Assembly (NCBI GenBank): GCA_050633545.1
Contig: JBOEGS010000001.1
Coordinates: 124,001-188,000 of the forward strand
Direction of reading: 5' to 3'
DNA length: 64,000 nucleotides
Source of the DNA: Litorivita sp050633545
GTDB lineage: Bacteria > Pseudomonadota > Alphaproteobacteria > Rhodobacterales > Rhodobacteraceae
Made by a program: the position numbers and the translations under genes. Positions 23,655 through 31,826 of this stretch are shown piece after piece; the stretch's first letter is position 1, and each line of letters begins with the position of its first letter. The notes beneath the pieces were generated by a model. It was not told the origin of the DNA, did no database searches, and worked only from the letters and a program-made list of their open reading frames with translations.

Positions 23655-24380
23655 TCAGGTCTTGCGATAGAGCGTATATTCCTCAAAGACCGTGCGGAAG
23701 TAATTCACGATCGGGCGGTCGCGGAACAGACAGACCTTGTAGTTGAAGGATTTCTCCTCGCCCACGGCCCAACCGACCAAGGCCTCCGAACTGCCGTCGG
23801 AAAACTCGATGATGATCATCTGCTGAACCGGCGCCAAAGCGTAATCCACTGCGTATAGCTCGAAGGTTCCGGCCCCGTCGGTTTCCAGAATACGGCCCGC
23901 CGCTTTCATAAAATCATCGGCCTGATTGGTGCTGGCCAGCACCTCGTGGATGATCCGAACGTCCCCGCCGCGTTGCAGAACGCCCAAAATCTGTTTGTCA
24001 TGCTCGTCGATCATCGTCTTGAACGTGCGCGACGAGGGGCTGTCGAGCGTGCCAAGCCGCGTGTTCCAAACCGACACCGCATTTTGCAAGACCGAATTCA
24101 CATAGCGCACCGCATCCTTTTCCGAGCTATAGATCGTATAGCCCGCCTCGAAAGGCGCCCCGACGCGCAGGGTTTCGATAATCTCTTTCTTGGTGGCATC
24201 AAGCTTGCGCCGATAGGCGACGCGATCAAAAATCAAATGGGTGCCAAGTCCGGCCACAACCCCCAATGCGACGCTCTCGGCATTGGCGGTTCCGAGGCTG
24301 GCGGTGATGACGAAAACCGCGGCGCCCAAAAGGATCGAGACGAAAAACGCAATTGCGTGGTCTTTAAGTTCTTGGCCCAT
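23655..24380 (-). CDS. membrane-anchored protein of unknown function
   Basis: This 241-aa protein has two adjacent N-terminal membrane helices (about residues 9-29 and 33-52, AIAFFVSILLGAAVFVITASL and ESVALGVVAGLGTHLIF), then a soluble cytosolic domain of about 180 residues. The domain alternates helices and strands (AVRYVNSVLQNAVSVWNTRLG, GGDVRIIHEVLAS, TFELYAVDY, VQQMIIIEFSDGSS, NYFRTVFEEYT). This layout recalls a degenerate phospholipase D-like fold, but no HKD motif is present, so I do not assign one. The upstream region holds a sequence shared with the pccB promoter (24437-24449). Confidence 0.7.
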   Translation of the reverse strand: MGQELKDHAIAFFVSILLGAAVFVITASLGTANAESVALGVVAGLGTHLIFDRVAYRRKLDATKKEIIETLRVGAPFEAGYTIYSSEKDAVRYVNSVLQNAVSVWNTRLGTLDSPSSRTFKTMIDEHDKQILGVLQRGGDVRIIHEVLASTNQADDFMKAAGRILETDGAGTFELYAVDYALAPVQQMIIIEFSDGSSEALVGWAVGEEKSFNYKVCLFRDRPIVNYFRTVFEEYTLYRKT

Positions 24381-24436
24381 TGCGCGCTAAAATCGCCTTG
24401 TGAAATCCCGTTGCGAAAACCTTAAGTCCCGCCTTG

Positions 24437-24449
24437 GCAAATTGCAAAT
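24437..24449. promoter_or_regulatory. possible PccR/ScfR-type operator upstream of the membrane protein gene
   Basis: GCAAATTGCAAAT at this position is identical over 13 bp to the sequence at 53639-53651 in front of pccB. It is 57-69 bp upstream of the ATG at 24380, a normal operator distance. See the regulatory site at 53602-53655. Confidence 0.4.
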
Positions 24450-24463
24450 AAGGCGTGGCGCCG

Positions 24464-24529
24464 CCTGTGTCTGTGCCTGTGGCTGTGGCGATGCCTGTGT
24501 CTGTGGCTGTGCCTGTGGACTTGCCTGTG
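24464..24529. repeat. 6-bp tandem repeat, 11 units
   Basis: Eleven consecutive hexamers of the form NCTGTG (CCTGTG, TCTGTG, GCTGTG, with two degenerate units) fill this intergenic stretch. The minus strand can be read as alternating Thr-Gly/Ala codons, but no gene is supported there. Confidence 0.8.
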
Positions 24530-24565
24530 CCGCGCACCCGTGCCGTTTTTTGCCCCCCCGCGCCC

Positions 24566-24598
24566 ACCGACGCGATACCGACAAAATACCGACGTGTT
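24566..24598. repeat. 11-bp-phased ACCGAC array, copy 1
   Basis: ACCGAC begins at 24566, 24577 and 24588, exactly 11 bp apart, giving units ACCGACGCGAT, ACCGACAAAAT and ACCGACGTGTT. The same 11-bp unit is arrayed upstream of betB at 60759-60812 on the other strand. Confidence 0.65.
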
Positions 24599-24627
24599 AC
24601 AGACAGCAGTTTTCGCCGTCTTGCCCC

Positions 24628-25029
24628 CTAGTCCTGCAGGGCCTCCAGATAGGCCAAAAGCGCCGCCAAGGGGCGCGGTGTGGGGGTCAAAACCCCGTCG
24701 CCCACATCCACCGGAACCGTGTCTCCGGCCAAGAGCAACCCGAACTCCGGCATGTCTTTTCCGGGCAATCCGCTGCGGTCATATCCGTCGATCACCGACA
24801 GAACTTTGGCCCGCGGAAACACGCCCTTGACCGACAGCGCCGTCAGGTCCGCCACCGATGGCGTCATGCCCTCGGCCCAAGGCCCGTCGCCGCGCCCGGA
24901 TGCGCCGTGACAGACCGCGCAATTCTCGTCAAACAGCGCCTTGCCCTCCGGCGCATCGGGCATATCGAGCGTTGCGCAGGCGGCCAAAGCCGCCATGATC
25001 CCCGCCCCGAAAACCAACTGTTTATGCAT
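24628..25029 (-). CDS. monohaem c-type cytochrome, lipoprotein-like
   Basis: This 133-aa protein has a signal sequence with a lipobox-like end (AGIMAALAACATLD), so the mature form may be lipid-anchored in the periplasm. One haem-c motif CAVCH follows in ENCAVCHGASGRGDGP, with a probable axial methionine in KDMPEFG. ATG 25029 sits behind GGGAGGGG. The ending LAALLAYLEALQD matches the two other cytochromes at 25178 and 26137, so the three are paralogues. Electron partners are unknown; no oxidase or dehydrogenase gene is adjacent. Confidence 0.88.
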   Translation of the reverse strand: MHKQLVFGAGIMAALAACATLDMPDAPEGKALFDENCAVCHGASGRGDGPWAEGMTPSVADLTALSVKGVFPRAKVLSVIDGYDRSGLPGKDMPEFGLLLAGDTVPVDVGDGVLTPTPRPLAALLAYLEALQD

Positions 25030-25177
25030 GTTCCCCTCCCGATTGCGCGCCATTCGTCTCGCGCTCGATACTCCCGCGCCTTGGCCCATCCTACAGCCCC
25101 GCGCGCCGCGCGAAAAGCGCCCGAAGCCTCGTGCCTGCCGCACCAGCGCGATTTCGCCTAAACCCCTAGATTTACGC

Positions 25178-25612
25178 CTAAATTCCCTGCAAGCTCTCGA
25201 GGTAGGCGATCAAATTTGCAATCGGGCGGCTGGTGATCATCGGCTGGCCGCTGCCGGTCTTGAGGCTGACATCCTCGCCCTCGAAAAAGAAGCCGTAAAC
25301 CGGCATGTCGGAGCCGTGGCTCACCAAAGGGTCGCGCCCGTCGATGCGCGCGGCGATGCGCGCGATGGGCAAGGCCCCGCCGTTGCCCGCCGCAAGTTGG
25401 GTCAGATCGGCAGGCTGCACCAATAGCACCGGCGCCATCGGCCCCGCGCCAGCGCCATCAATGCCGTGGCAGACCGCGCAGTGACGGGTAAAAAGCCCCT
25501 GCCCCGCGCCCTTATCCGCGCCCTCGTCCGCGCCAGTGCCGGACTGCGCCATTGCGGGCAAAGCCGCCGCCAAAAACGCCGCCGCAAGCGGTATCGTCAA
25601 AGCCTTTCGCAT
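25178..25612 (-). CDS. monohaem c-type cytochrome
   Basis: This 144-aa periplasmic protein has a signal peptide (AAAFLAAALPAMAQ) and one haem motif in RHCAVCHGIDGAGAGP. It ends ANLIAYLESLQGI, as do its neighbours. A possible axial methionine lies in GSDMPVYG. It is separated by 148 bp from the cytochrome at 24628 and probably shares a transcript with it. This paralogue has an extra acidic linker (GADEGADKGAGQ) before the haem domain. Confidence 0.88.
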   Translation of the reverse strand: MRKALTIPLAAAFLAAALPAMAQSGTGADEGADKGAGQGLFTRHCAVCHGIDGAGAGPMAPVLLVQPADLTQLAAGNGGALPIARIAARIDGRDPLVSHGSDMPVYGFFFEGEDVSLKTGSGQPMITSRPIANLIAYLESLQGI

Positions 25613-25834
25613 GTCATTTCCCTCCGTTCAGGTTCCGCGCGACAAGACAAAGCCCGCGCAAAAACGCCCAAGCCCTACAGCTTGACGTAATATTAATGCC
25701 CAAACGGCATCCTCGACCTTGATCGATATCATGGTCGCCCGCCGCGCCCTGCCCTATGCCTTGGGCATCACCGCTCAAAGCCGCCCGCCTCGCGCGCCGC
25801 TTTGACCCCATGCGAGACCCGTGAAAGGAGCGCC

Positions 25835-26140
25835 ATGCGCCGCCCCGACCGAATGATATTGCAACTGTTCCGCGCCGTGGCTCTGGTCGAAGGGCTGAGC
25901 TTTGTGGCGCTGATCGGCGTCGCCATGCCATTGAAATACATGGCGAATATGCCGCAAGCCGTGCACATGGCGGGCTCCGCGCATGGCGCGTTGTTCATCG
26001 CCTATATGGCGGTGCTTTTGGCGGTGCTGCTGCGCCGTCTGTTGCCCGCGCGCGAGGCGTTCAACGCGTTCGGGTTTTCCTTCCTGCCGCTCGGCCCGTT
26101 CTTTGGTGACCGCCCGTTACGGCAAATTCTCGCCACCTAG
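25835..26140 (+). CDS. DUF3817 family small membrane protein
   Basis: This 101-aa protein has three hydrophobic segments and the DUF3817 pattern: FRAVALVEGLSFVALIGVAMPLKY, HMAGSAHGALFIAYM and a C-terminal FLPLGPFFGDRPLR. The family is uncharacterised; related domains also occur at the C-terminus of some transporters. ATG 25835 starts the first helix. Its 3' end overlaps the end of the opposite-strand cytochrome gene by 4 bp. Confidence 0.85.
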   Translation: MRRPDRMILQLFRAVALVEGLSFVALIGVAMPLKYMANMPQAVHMAGSAHGALFIAYMAVLLAVLLRRLLPAREAFNAFGFSFLPLGPFFGDRPLRQILAT

Positions 26141-26613
26141 GGGCGCTGTAGGCTCTCGAGATAGCGGCCCAGTTCCAAGAGCGCCAACGGCGTCGGGACG
26201 CGGGTGCCGTCGGCCTCGACATAATCGGCCTTGGGGCCGTCGAGAAGGGGGCCGAATTGCGGCATGATCTCGGCGTGGAAACGGTCGGGATAGCCGTGGA
26301 TTTTCGCCAAAACGCGGCTCATCGGGAAGGCGCCGTCATTGGCCGATGCCAGCGCGGTCAAATCGGCAGGGGCCAAGGGCAACCCATCCGCCAACGGCCC
26401 GTCGCCGCGCGCCGAAGCGCCGTGGCAGATCACGCAATATTGGGCGAAACTTTGCGCGCCATTGCGAATGTCCGCGCGCTTTGCCGCGCTACCATGATGC
26501 CCCGCAACGGGCTGGCAGGCGGCCAGAGCCGCAAGGCTCAGGGCAAGGTTCAGGGCAAGGCTCAAAGCCTTGATTGGGTGGCGTTTCAAAGGCCGGGTAC
26601 GTGCGGTCATCAT
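26137..26613 (-). CDS. monohaem c-type cytochrome, lipoprotein-like
   Basis: This 158-aa protein has a signal with a lipobox-like Cys (LAALAACQPVAG), one haem motif in QYCVICHGASARGDGPLADG, and the same tail as its paralogues (LLELGRYLESLQRP). A probable axial Met is in EIMPQFG. The signal peptide contains a duplicated LALNLALSLAAL encoded by 12-bp repeats (26532-26567). Two adjacent ATGs (26613, 26610) are equally possible starts. It is the third member of the cytochrome cluster. Confidence 0.88.
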   Translation of the reverse strand: MMTARTRPLKRHPIKALSLALNLALSLAALAACQPVAGHHGSAAKRADIRNGAQSFAQYCVICHGASARGDGPLADGLPLAPADLTALASANDGAFPMSRVLAKIHGYPDRFHAEIMPQFGPLLDGPKADYVEADGTRVPTPLALLELGRYLESLQRP

Positions 26614-26675
26614 GGGTCTCCGGTAGTGGCCACGACATGATAGCCCGCGCGCGGCGCGCCTTGCGTTGATCTACA

Positions 26676-27359
26676 TCACCCGCCGACGAGCCGCCCGCCA
26701 TCAAGCCGCAGAACGCGGTCCATTTTCCCAGCCAATTCAAGGTTATGCGTGGCAATCAAGGCCGACATTCTGGTGCCGCGCACCAGATCGAGCAACGTTC
26801 CGAAGACCTGATCCGATGTGGCCGGATCGAGGTTTCCGGTCGGCTCGTCCGCCAGCAATAGCCGCGGCTCATTGGCCAGCGCACGGCAAAAGGCGACGCG
26901 CTGTTGCTCGCCGCCCGACATGGTCGAGGGACGGTGCGCGGCGCGCCCTTCCACGCCCACACGCGCCATCGAATCATAGGCGCGCAATTCGGCCTCGCGG
27001 CGCGGGGTGCCATTGGCAAGCTGCGGCAAGGTGATATTTTCAAGCGCGGTAAATTCGGGCAGCAGATGATGGAATTGATAGACAAAGCCCACCGCCTCGC
27101 GGCGCATCGCGGTGCGTTTTCGGTCGGAGCGCACGCTCATGTCCTCGCCCGCGATCTCGACCGTGCCGCGATCGGCCACATCAAGCAGGCCCGCGATATG
27201 CAAAAGCGTCGATTTTCCCGCCCCCGAAGGCGCCACCAATGCGACCACCTCGCCCGCCGCGATGGTCACATCGACACCGGACAAGACCTTTACCTCATTG
27301 GGTTTTCCCGCGTTGTAGCATTTCTCGATCCCCGAGAGGCGCAAGACCGGATCACTCAT
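26676..27359 (-). CDS. lolD: lipoprotein-releasing ABC transporter ATPase LolD
   Basis: This 227-aa ATPase powers extraction of outer-membrane lipoproteins from the inner membrane. Walker A is APSGAGKST, the signature is MSGGEQQRVAF and Walker B is RLLLADEP. FVYQFHHLLPEFTALENI is the LolD/MacB-type Q-loop region. It overlaps lolC by 8 bp and follows it on the same strand. The family could also be MacB-like, but the neighbouring LolC/E-type permease settles the call. Confidence 0.93.
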   Translation of the reverse strand: MSDPVLRLSGIEKCYNAGKPNEVKVLSGVDVTIAAGEVVALVAPSGAGKSTLLHIAGLLDVADRGTVEIAGEDMSVRSDRKRTAMRREAVGFVYQFHHLLPEFTALENITLPQLANGTPRREAELRAYDSMARVGVEGRAAHRPSTMSGGEQQRVAFCRALANEPRLLLADEPTGNLDPATSDQVFGTLLDLVRGTRMSALIATHNLELAGKMDRVLRLDGGRLVGG

Positions 27360-28638
27360 AGCGCAGCGCCTCCACGGGGTTCATCCGCGCCGCGCGGCGG
27401 GCGGGAAAATAGGTCACAACAAAGCTCAGCCCGAGCGACAGGCTGACCGCAGAAATCACATCCTGCAGCTGTAATTTCGCTGGCAATTGGTAGATCCCGC
27501 GCACCGCAGGGTCCCAGACCCCGCCGCCCGACAGGTAGTTCACCATGGAGAAAATCGGGTCGATATAGAGCGCAAAGAGACAGCCGAAGATCACCCCAAG
27601 TGCGGTGCCGATCAGGCCGGTAAAGGCTCCGCAGATGAAAAACACCCGCAAGACCGACGCCTCGGTCAATCCCATCGTGCGCAAGATGCCGATGTCGCGG
27701 CCTTTGTTTTTCACCAGCATAATAAGGCCCGACACGATGTTCATCGCGGCGATCAGCACGAGGATCGACAAGATCACGAACATCACATTGTCCTCGATAT
27801 CGAGGGCGCGCAAGAACCCGCCCGAGGCGTCGCGCCATGTCCAGACCTGCGCGCGGTCCCCGCCTGCGGCCAAAAGCGCCAGCGCCATGGCGTCGGCTTT
27901 CTCCGGCTCGGCCAGCATGACCTCGATCTCGTCGGCGGCCTCTTCGCGGTTGAAGTAGGATTGCGCCTCGGCGAAGGGCATATAGACGCGGGTGCGGTCG
28001 ATGTCGTAGCGCCCCGCCGTGAAGACATAGACCACCTCATAGGCCTTGACCCGCGGCGAGGTGCCAAAGGCGGTTTTGACGCCGTTGGGCGAGATCAGCT
28101 TGATCTTTTCGCCGACGCTCACGCCCAATTCGCGCGCCACGCCGGAGCCGATGGCGACCCCTTCGGCCAAACGGTTGATATCGCCATATGCATTGTCCGA
28201 TCCGGCCACGCGGGGCACGGATTTGAGGTCCTCCAAGGCGATGCCGAAAACCTCGACACCGGCGTTGCGGCTGCGCGAATTGGCCATGACCTGCCCTTTG
28301 ATGAGCGGCGCGGCGCGGGTCACCCCGGGCACGGCGCGCAGGGCGGCGGCCATGGCGGTATAGTCCTTGATGCTTTGGTCGATCTGGCCGCTGGGGCTGA
28401 CCTGCCCTGATTGATAGACGGTCACATGGGCATTGGCGCCAAGGATCGTATCGACGAATTCGGCGCGAAATCCGGCGCGCACGGCCAGCGTGGCGATCAA
28501 GGCAAAGACCGCCAAGGTGATGCCGATGAGGGAAATCCATGTCATCACCGACACGCCGCCTTCGGCACGTTTGGCGCGCAGATAGCGCCATGCGATCATC
28601 CATTCGAAGGGGGCAAAGGGCGCGGGCGTGCCTGCCAT
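27352..28638 (-). CDS. lolC: lipoprotein-releasing ABC transporter permease LolC/LolE
   Basis: This 428-aa FtsX-type permease has one N-terminal membrane helix, a large periplasmic domain (about residues 50-275) and three C-terminal helices. LolC/E hallmarks include EWMIAWRYLRAKR, MTWISLIGITLAVFALIATL, NIVSGLIMLVKNKGRDIGILRTMGLTEASVLRVF and MNPVEALRYE at the end. Alphaproteobacteria usually have one such permease acting as a homodimer with LolD. The operon order is lolC then lolD. Confidence 0.93.
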   Translation of the reverse strand: MAGTPAPFAPFEWMIAWRYLRAKRAEGGVSVMTWISLIGITLAVFALIATLAVRAGFRAEFVDTILGANAHVTVYQSGQVSPSGQIDQSIKDYTAMAAALRAVPGVTRAAPLIKGQVMANSRSRNAGVEVFGIALEDLKSVPRVAGSDNAYGDINRLAEGVAIGSGVARELGVSVGEKIKLISPNGVKTAFGTSPRVKAYEVVYVFTAGRYDIDRTRVYMPFAEAQSYFNREEAADEIEVMLAEPEKADAMALALLAAGGDRAQVWTWRDASGGFLRALDIEDNVMFVILSILVLIAAMNIVSGLIMLVKNKGRDIGILRTMGLTEASVLRVFFICGAFTGLIGTALGVIFGCLFALYIDPIFSMVNYLSGGGVWDPAVRGIYQLPAKLQLQDVISAVSLSLGLSFVVTYFPARRAARMNPVEALRYE

Positions 28639-28723
28639 ATCTGTGGTCCTGTCCGGCCCTTTTCGGGCGCATCTCTATGCGGTCAACTGCTGGGCGCAGA
28701 CCTTAGGCCATGGCGCGCGCGCG

Positions 28724-29236
28724 TCAAGCTCCCGCAGGGCCGCTGCGCGGATTGCGGCGCGGCAAAACGCGGCGCAACAGCCCCGCCAGCGCGCGCAGCC
28801 CGCCCCATCCGGCGACAAAGCCGAGCGCGGCAAAAATCGCCCCCGCCCTATTGAGCGGCACGGCGGGGGCGAAATCCCCCCATGTGCGCGCGGCGATATC
28901 GCGGTCCGACAGGCTGGCAGAGCGATAGGCGCGCATGAAAGGGCCGTGGCCGCGCAGCGCCGCCAGATCGGCCTCGAGCCGCTCGAGCCGCGCAAAGCTG
29001 CGCTCCATATCGACGCGGCGGCGGGCGACGAAATCGGTGCCCTGCATCTGCGCCAAAGCGGCTTCGCGGCTCAATCCGACAGAGGCGGCGGAGGCGTCGA
29101 AATCGGCCGCCACGCGGGTGAGTTCATCGACCGCACCGCCGAGGCGCTGCACATATTGCTGGGAAAACTCGGGGAATTGCGACAGGGCCGCCGCCCCGCC
29201 AAGCCCGCCCGCCAAAGCCAGTGTTTTCAAGATCAT
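28724..29236 (-). CDS. DUF2937 family membrane protein
   Basis: This 170-aa protein has the DUF2937 N-terminus LALAGGLGGAAALSQFPEFSQQYVQRLGGAVDELTRVAADFD, a coiled-coil middle (RVDMERSFARLERLEADLAAL), and a C-terminal membrane segment (AGAIFAALGFVAGWGGLRALAGLL). The function of the family is unknown; topology suggests a periplasmic coiled coil held by two membrane helices. It lies between lolC and a serine hydrolase gene on the same strand. Confidence 0.85.
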   Translation of the reverse strand: MILKTLALAGGLGGAAALSQFPEFSQQYVQRLGGAVDELTRVAADFDASAASVGLSREAALAQMQGTDFVARRRVDMERSFARLERLEADLAALRGHGPFMRAYRSASLSDRDIAARTWGDFAPAVPLNRAGAIFAALGFVAGWGGLRALAGLLRRVLPRRNPRSGPAGA

Positions 29237-29324
29237 ATCGCTGTCATGCCTCGCATTGCCCCGCTCTTTGCGGCGGGATCATCGCAACGATATCACAGGC
29301 GGGGCGCAGCGCGAAGAGGCGCGG

Positions 29325-30365
29325 CTAGTCTGCGCTGAAGATCGCTTTGACGATGGCGGCGTCCAGCGCGACCATCTGCGCCTGCGTGGGGCATGTTCCG
29401 AAGACCGCCGCCACGGTCCAGCCGTTTGCAAAGCGCACCGCATAGCTGCCCGCCATCAAGCGATCCGGAAAACACAGCGCGCCGAAGTGCCAGACATTGG
29501 TACCGCCGCCGCGCGCGGGCGCCATATCGCGCTGCATCATGCCCATCCCGTAATGCACGGGGCCGTCCAGTTGCACGCGCGGCCAATCGGTGATCTGCGC
29601 CAAAGTCCCGCCTGCGCCATAGCCGTGATCGATCAGCGCGGCGAAATCCCCCGCCGTCATCATCCAGCCGCCCCAAGGCAAAAACGCGCCCGTGCGCGGC
29701 GATGGCTGCGCCGCAACGCCCGCAGGCTCCATCACCCGTGTGCGGCAGGCCTCCTCATAGGGCGCGCCGCTGGCCGCTTCGATCACGCGGCCCAAAATCG
29801 CATAGTTTTCATTGCTGTAGCGGAATGCCGCTCGCGGGCCATTGGCGCCGCGATCCAGCGCATGATCGGTCACATTGGCCCAGCGCGGGCGCGTATCATC
29901 CAACCATTGGGGCATCTTGCGCTGTGTGCGGTCCGAGGCAATCCCCGCCGCATGGGCCGCCAGATCGCCAAGGCGCATCTCGCCGCCGCCCTCCAGATAG
30001 GCCGAGACGGGGGCGTCCATCTCAACCCGCCCTTCGCGGACGAGTTCGGCCAGACAGAGCGCGGTGATGGATTTGGAAAGCGAGGCCAGTTCGGCGGGTG
30101 TCTGCCCCCTGCTGCCTTGGGCCACAATCGTGACCTGCTTGCCGTTCAGGCGCAGCGCCAAAGTGCCGCCGGGGTGGCCGTTTTGCGCCAGCCAATCGGT
30201 AAACGCCGCCGCCGCGCGGGGGGTGACGGTCAGTTTGGACGGCGCGGCGCGCGGCGCGCCTTGTGCGCGCGCCACATCCGCCGCCCCATAGCCCCAGAGC
30301 AGCGCCGCGCAGGACGCCGCCGCCAAGAGCAAGGCCGTTTTGAAAGGCTTAAAGATGGCCTTCAT
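29325..30365 (-). CDS. secreted serine hydrolase, beta-lactamase family (class C-like)
   Basis: This 346-aa protein has an N-terminal hydrophobic segment (ALLLAAASCAALLWGYGAA) and the penicillin-binding/beta-lactamase fold. SxxK appears as SLSK in ELASLSKSITAL, and the YxN motif as YSN in RYSNENYAILGRVIEAASG; the third (KTG-type) box is weak, near VWHFGALC. It is likely a periplasmic esterase or peptidase rather than a true beta-lactamase. ATG 30365 overlaps the end of proS by 17 bp, so it may be translated from the proS transcript. Confidence 0.8.
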   Translation of the reverse strand: MKAIFKPFKTALLLAAASCAALLWGYGAADVARAQGAPRAAPSKLTVTPRAAAAFTDWLAQNGHPGGTLALRLNGKQVTIVAQGSRGQTPAELASLSKSITALCLAELVREGRVEMDAPVSAYLEGGGEMRLGDLAAHAAGIASDRTQRKMPQWLDDTRPRWANVTDHALDRGANGPRAAFRYSNENYAILGRVIEAASGAPYEEACRTRVMEPAGVAAQPSPRTGAFLPWGGWMMTAGDFAALIDHGYGAGGTLAQITDWPRVQLDGPVHYGMGMMQRDMAPARGGGTNVWHFGALCFPDRLMAGSYAVRFANGWTVAAVFGTCPTQAQMVALDAAIVKAIFSAD

Positions 30366-31689
30366 AAAGCTGCACCAGCTTTTCAATCGCGGCCTCGGGC
30401 GGCAATTCCTCGCTCTCGCCGGTGCGGCGCGAGGTGAGTTCAACCACCCCGTTTTTCAAACCACGCGGCCCCACGGTGACGCGCCACGGCAGGCCGATCA
30501 GATCCATCGAGGCGAATTTGCCCCCTGCCCGCTCGTTGCGATCATCATAGAGCGGCTCCAGCCCGCGCGCCTCCATCGCCGCATAAAGCGCCTCGCAAGC
30601 GGCATCGGCGTCTGCGTCGCCCTGTTTGAGGTTGACGATACCGGCGTGGAAGGGCGTGACGCCTTCGGGCCAGATGATGCCCTTGTCGTCATGGCTGGCC
30701 TCGATGATCGCGCCCAAAAGGCGGCTGACGCCGATGCCGTGGCTGCCCATATGCAGCGGCACGCGCGCGCCCTCTTCGTTTTGCACAACTGCGCCCATTT
30801 TCTCGGAATATTCGGTGCCGAAGTAGAAAATCTGCCCCACTTCGATGCCGCGCGCGGTGCGGCGGCGCTCTTCGGGGATATCATTAAACGCGGCCTCATC
30901 ATGGGTCTCGTCGGTGCGCGCATAGCGCGAGGTGAACTCGTCCAGAACCGCCGCGCATTGCTCGACGCTATCATAATCAATCGCGCGGTCCCCGAAGGTC
31001 AGATCGGTCACCGCGCTGTCGTAAAACACTTCGCTTTCGCCTGTTTCGGCCAGCACGAGGAATTCATGGGTGTAATCGCCGCCGATCGGGCCGCTGTCGG
31101 CGCGCATCGGGATGGCTTGCAGGCCCATACGCTCGTAGCTGCGCAGATAGCTGACCAGATGGCGGTTGTAGGCATGCAGCGCATCCTCGCGCGTCAGATC
31201 GAAATTATAGCCGTCCTTCATCAGGAATTCGCGCCCGCGCATCACGCCAAAACGGGGGCGGACCTCGTCGCGGAATTTCCACTGGATATGATAGAGCGTC
31301 AGCGGCAGCGCCTTGTAGGAGGTCACGTAATTGGCGACGATATCGGTGATCATCTCCTCATTGGTGGGACCATAAAGCATCTCGCGCTCATGGCGGTCGG
31401 TGATGCGCAGCATCTCGGGGCCATAGGCGTCATACCGCCCCGATTTGCGCCACAAATCCGCCGATTGCAGCGTCGGCATGAGCATCGGGATATGGCCCGC
31501 GCGCTGTTGCTCTTCATGCACGATATTCTCGATCTTGCGCAGAACCTTAAAGCCCAAGGGCAACCACGAATAGATCCCCGCAGAGGCCTGTTTGATCATA
31601 CCGGCGCGCAGCATGAGGCGGTGGCTGACGATTTGCGCCTCGGCAGGGGTTTCTTTGAGAACGGGCAGGAAATAACGGGACAGGCGCAT
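30349..31689 (-). CDS. proS: prolyl-tRNA synthetase
   Basis: This 446-aa class II aminoacyl-tRNA synthetase has motif 2 region KFRDEVRPRFGVMRGREFLMKDGYNF, TNEEMITDIVANYVTSYKALP and motif 3 MGSHGIGVSRLLGAIIE, followed by the anticodon-binding domain (YDDRNERAGGKFASMDLIGLPWRV). It lacks the large editing insertion of the bacterial long form, as usual for Alphaproteobacteria. ATG 31689 (MRLSRYFLPVLKETPAEAQ) is the family start; the longer open frame upstream is not real. Confidence 0.96.
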   Translation of the reverse strand: MRLSRYFLPVLKETPAEAQIVSHRLMLRAGMIKQASAGIYSWLPLGFKVLRKIENIVHEEQQRAGHIPMLMPTLQSADLWRKSGRYDAYGPEMLRITDRHEREMLYGPTNEEMITDIVANYVTSYKALPLTLYHIQWKFRDEVRPRFGVMRGREFLMKDGYNFDLTREDALHAYNRHLVSYLRSYERMGLQAIPMRADSGPIGGDYTHEFLVLAETGESEVFYDSAVTDLTFGDRAIDYDSVEQCAAVLDEFTSRYARTDETHDEAAFNDIPEERRRTARGIEVGQIFYFGTEYSEKMGAVVQNEEGARVPLHMGSHGIGVSRLLGAIIEASHDDKGIIWPEGVTPFHAGIVNLKQGDADADAACEALYAAMEARGLEPLYDDRNERAGGKFASMDLIGLPWRVTVGPRGLKNGVVELTSRRTGESEELPPEAAIEKLVQLYEGHL

Positions 31690-31826
31690 GGGCGCTCCTT
31701 GGCGTGAAGTTGGGTTGCTCACGGGTTTAGGCGAGTGCGCCCGCGCGGGCAAGAGCGCGCAGGCTGGCATATGCACCGCCACTTGGTTAACCTGACGCGC
31801 ATGCGCATCCATGACGAGTGATAACA

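Noticed and set aside
29325..30365. Beta-lactamase (antibiotic resistance) call
   Set aside because: SxxK and YxN motifs place it in the serine hydrolase superfamily, but the third box is weak and the context is housekeeping; an esterase or peptidase role is as likely.
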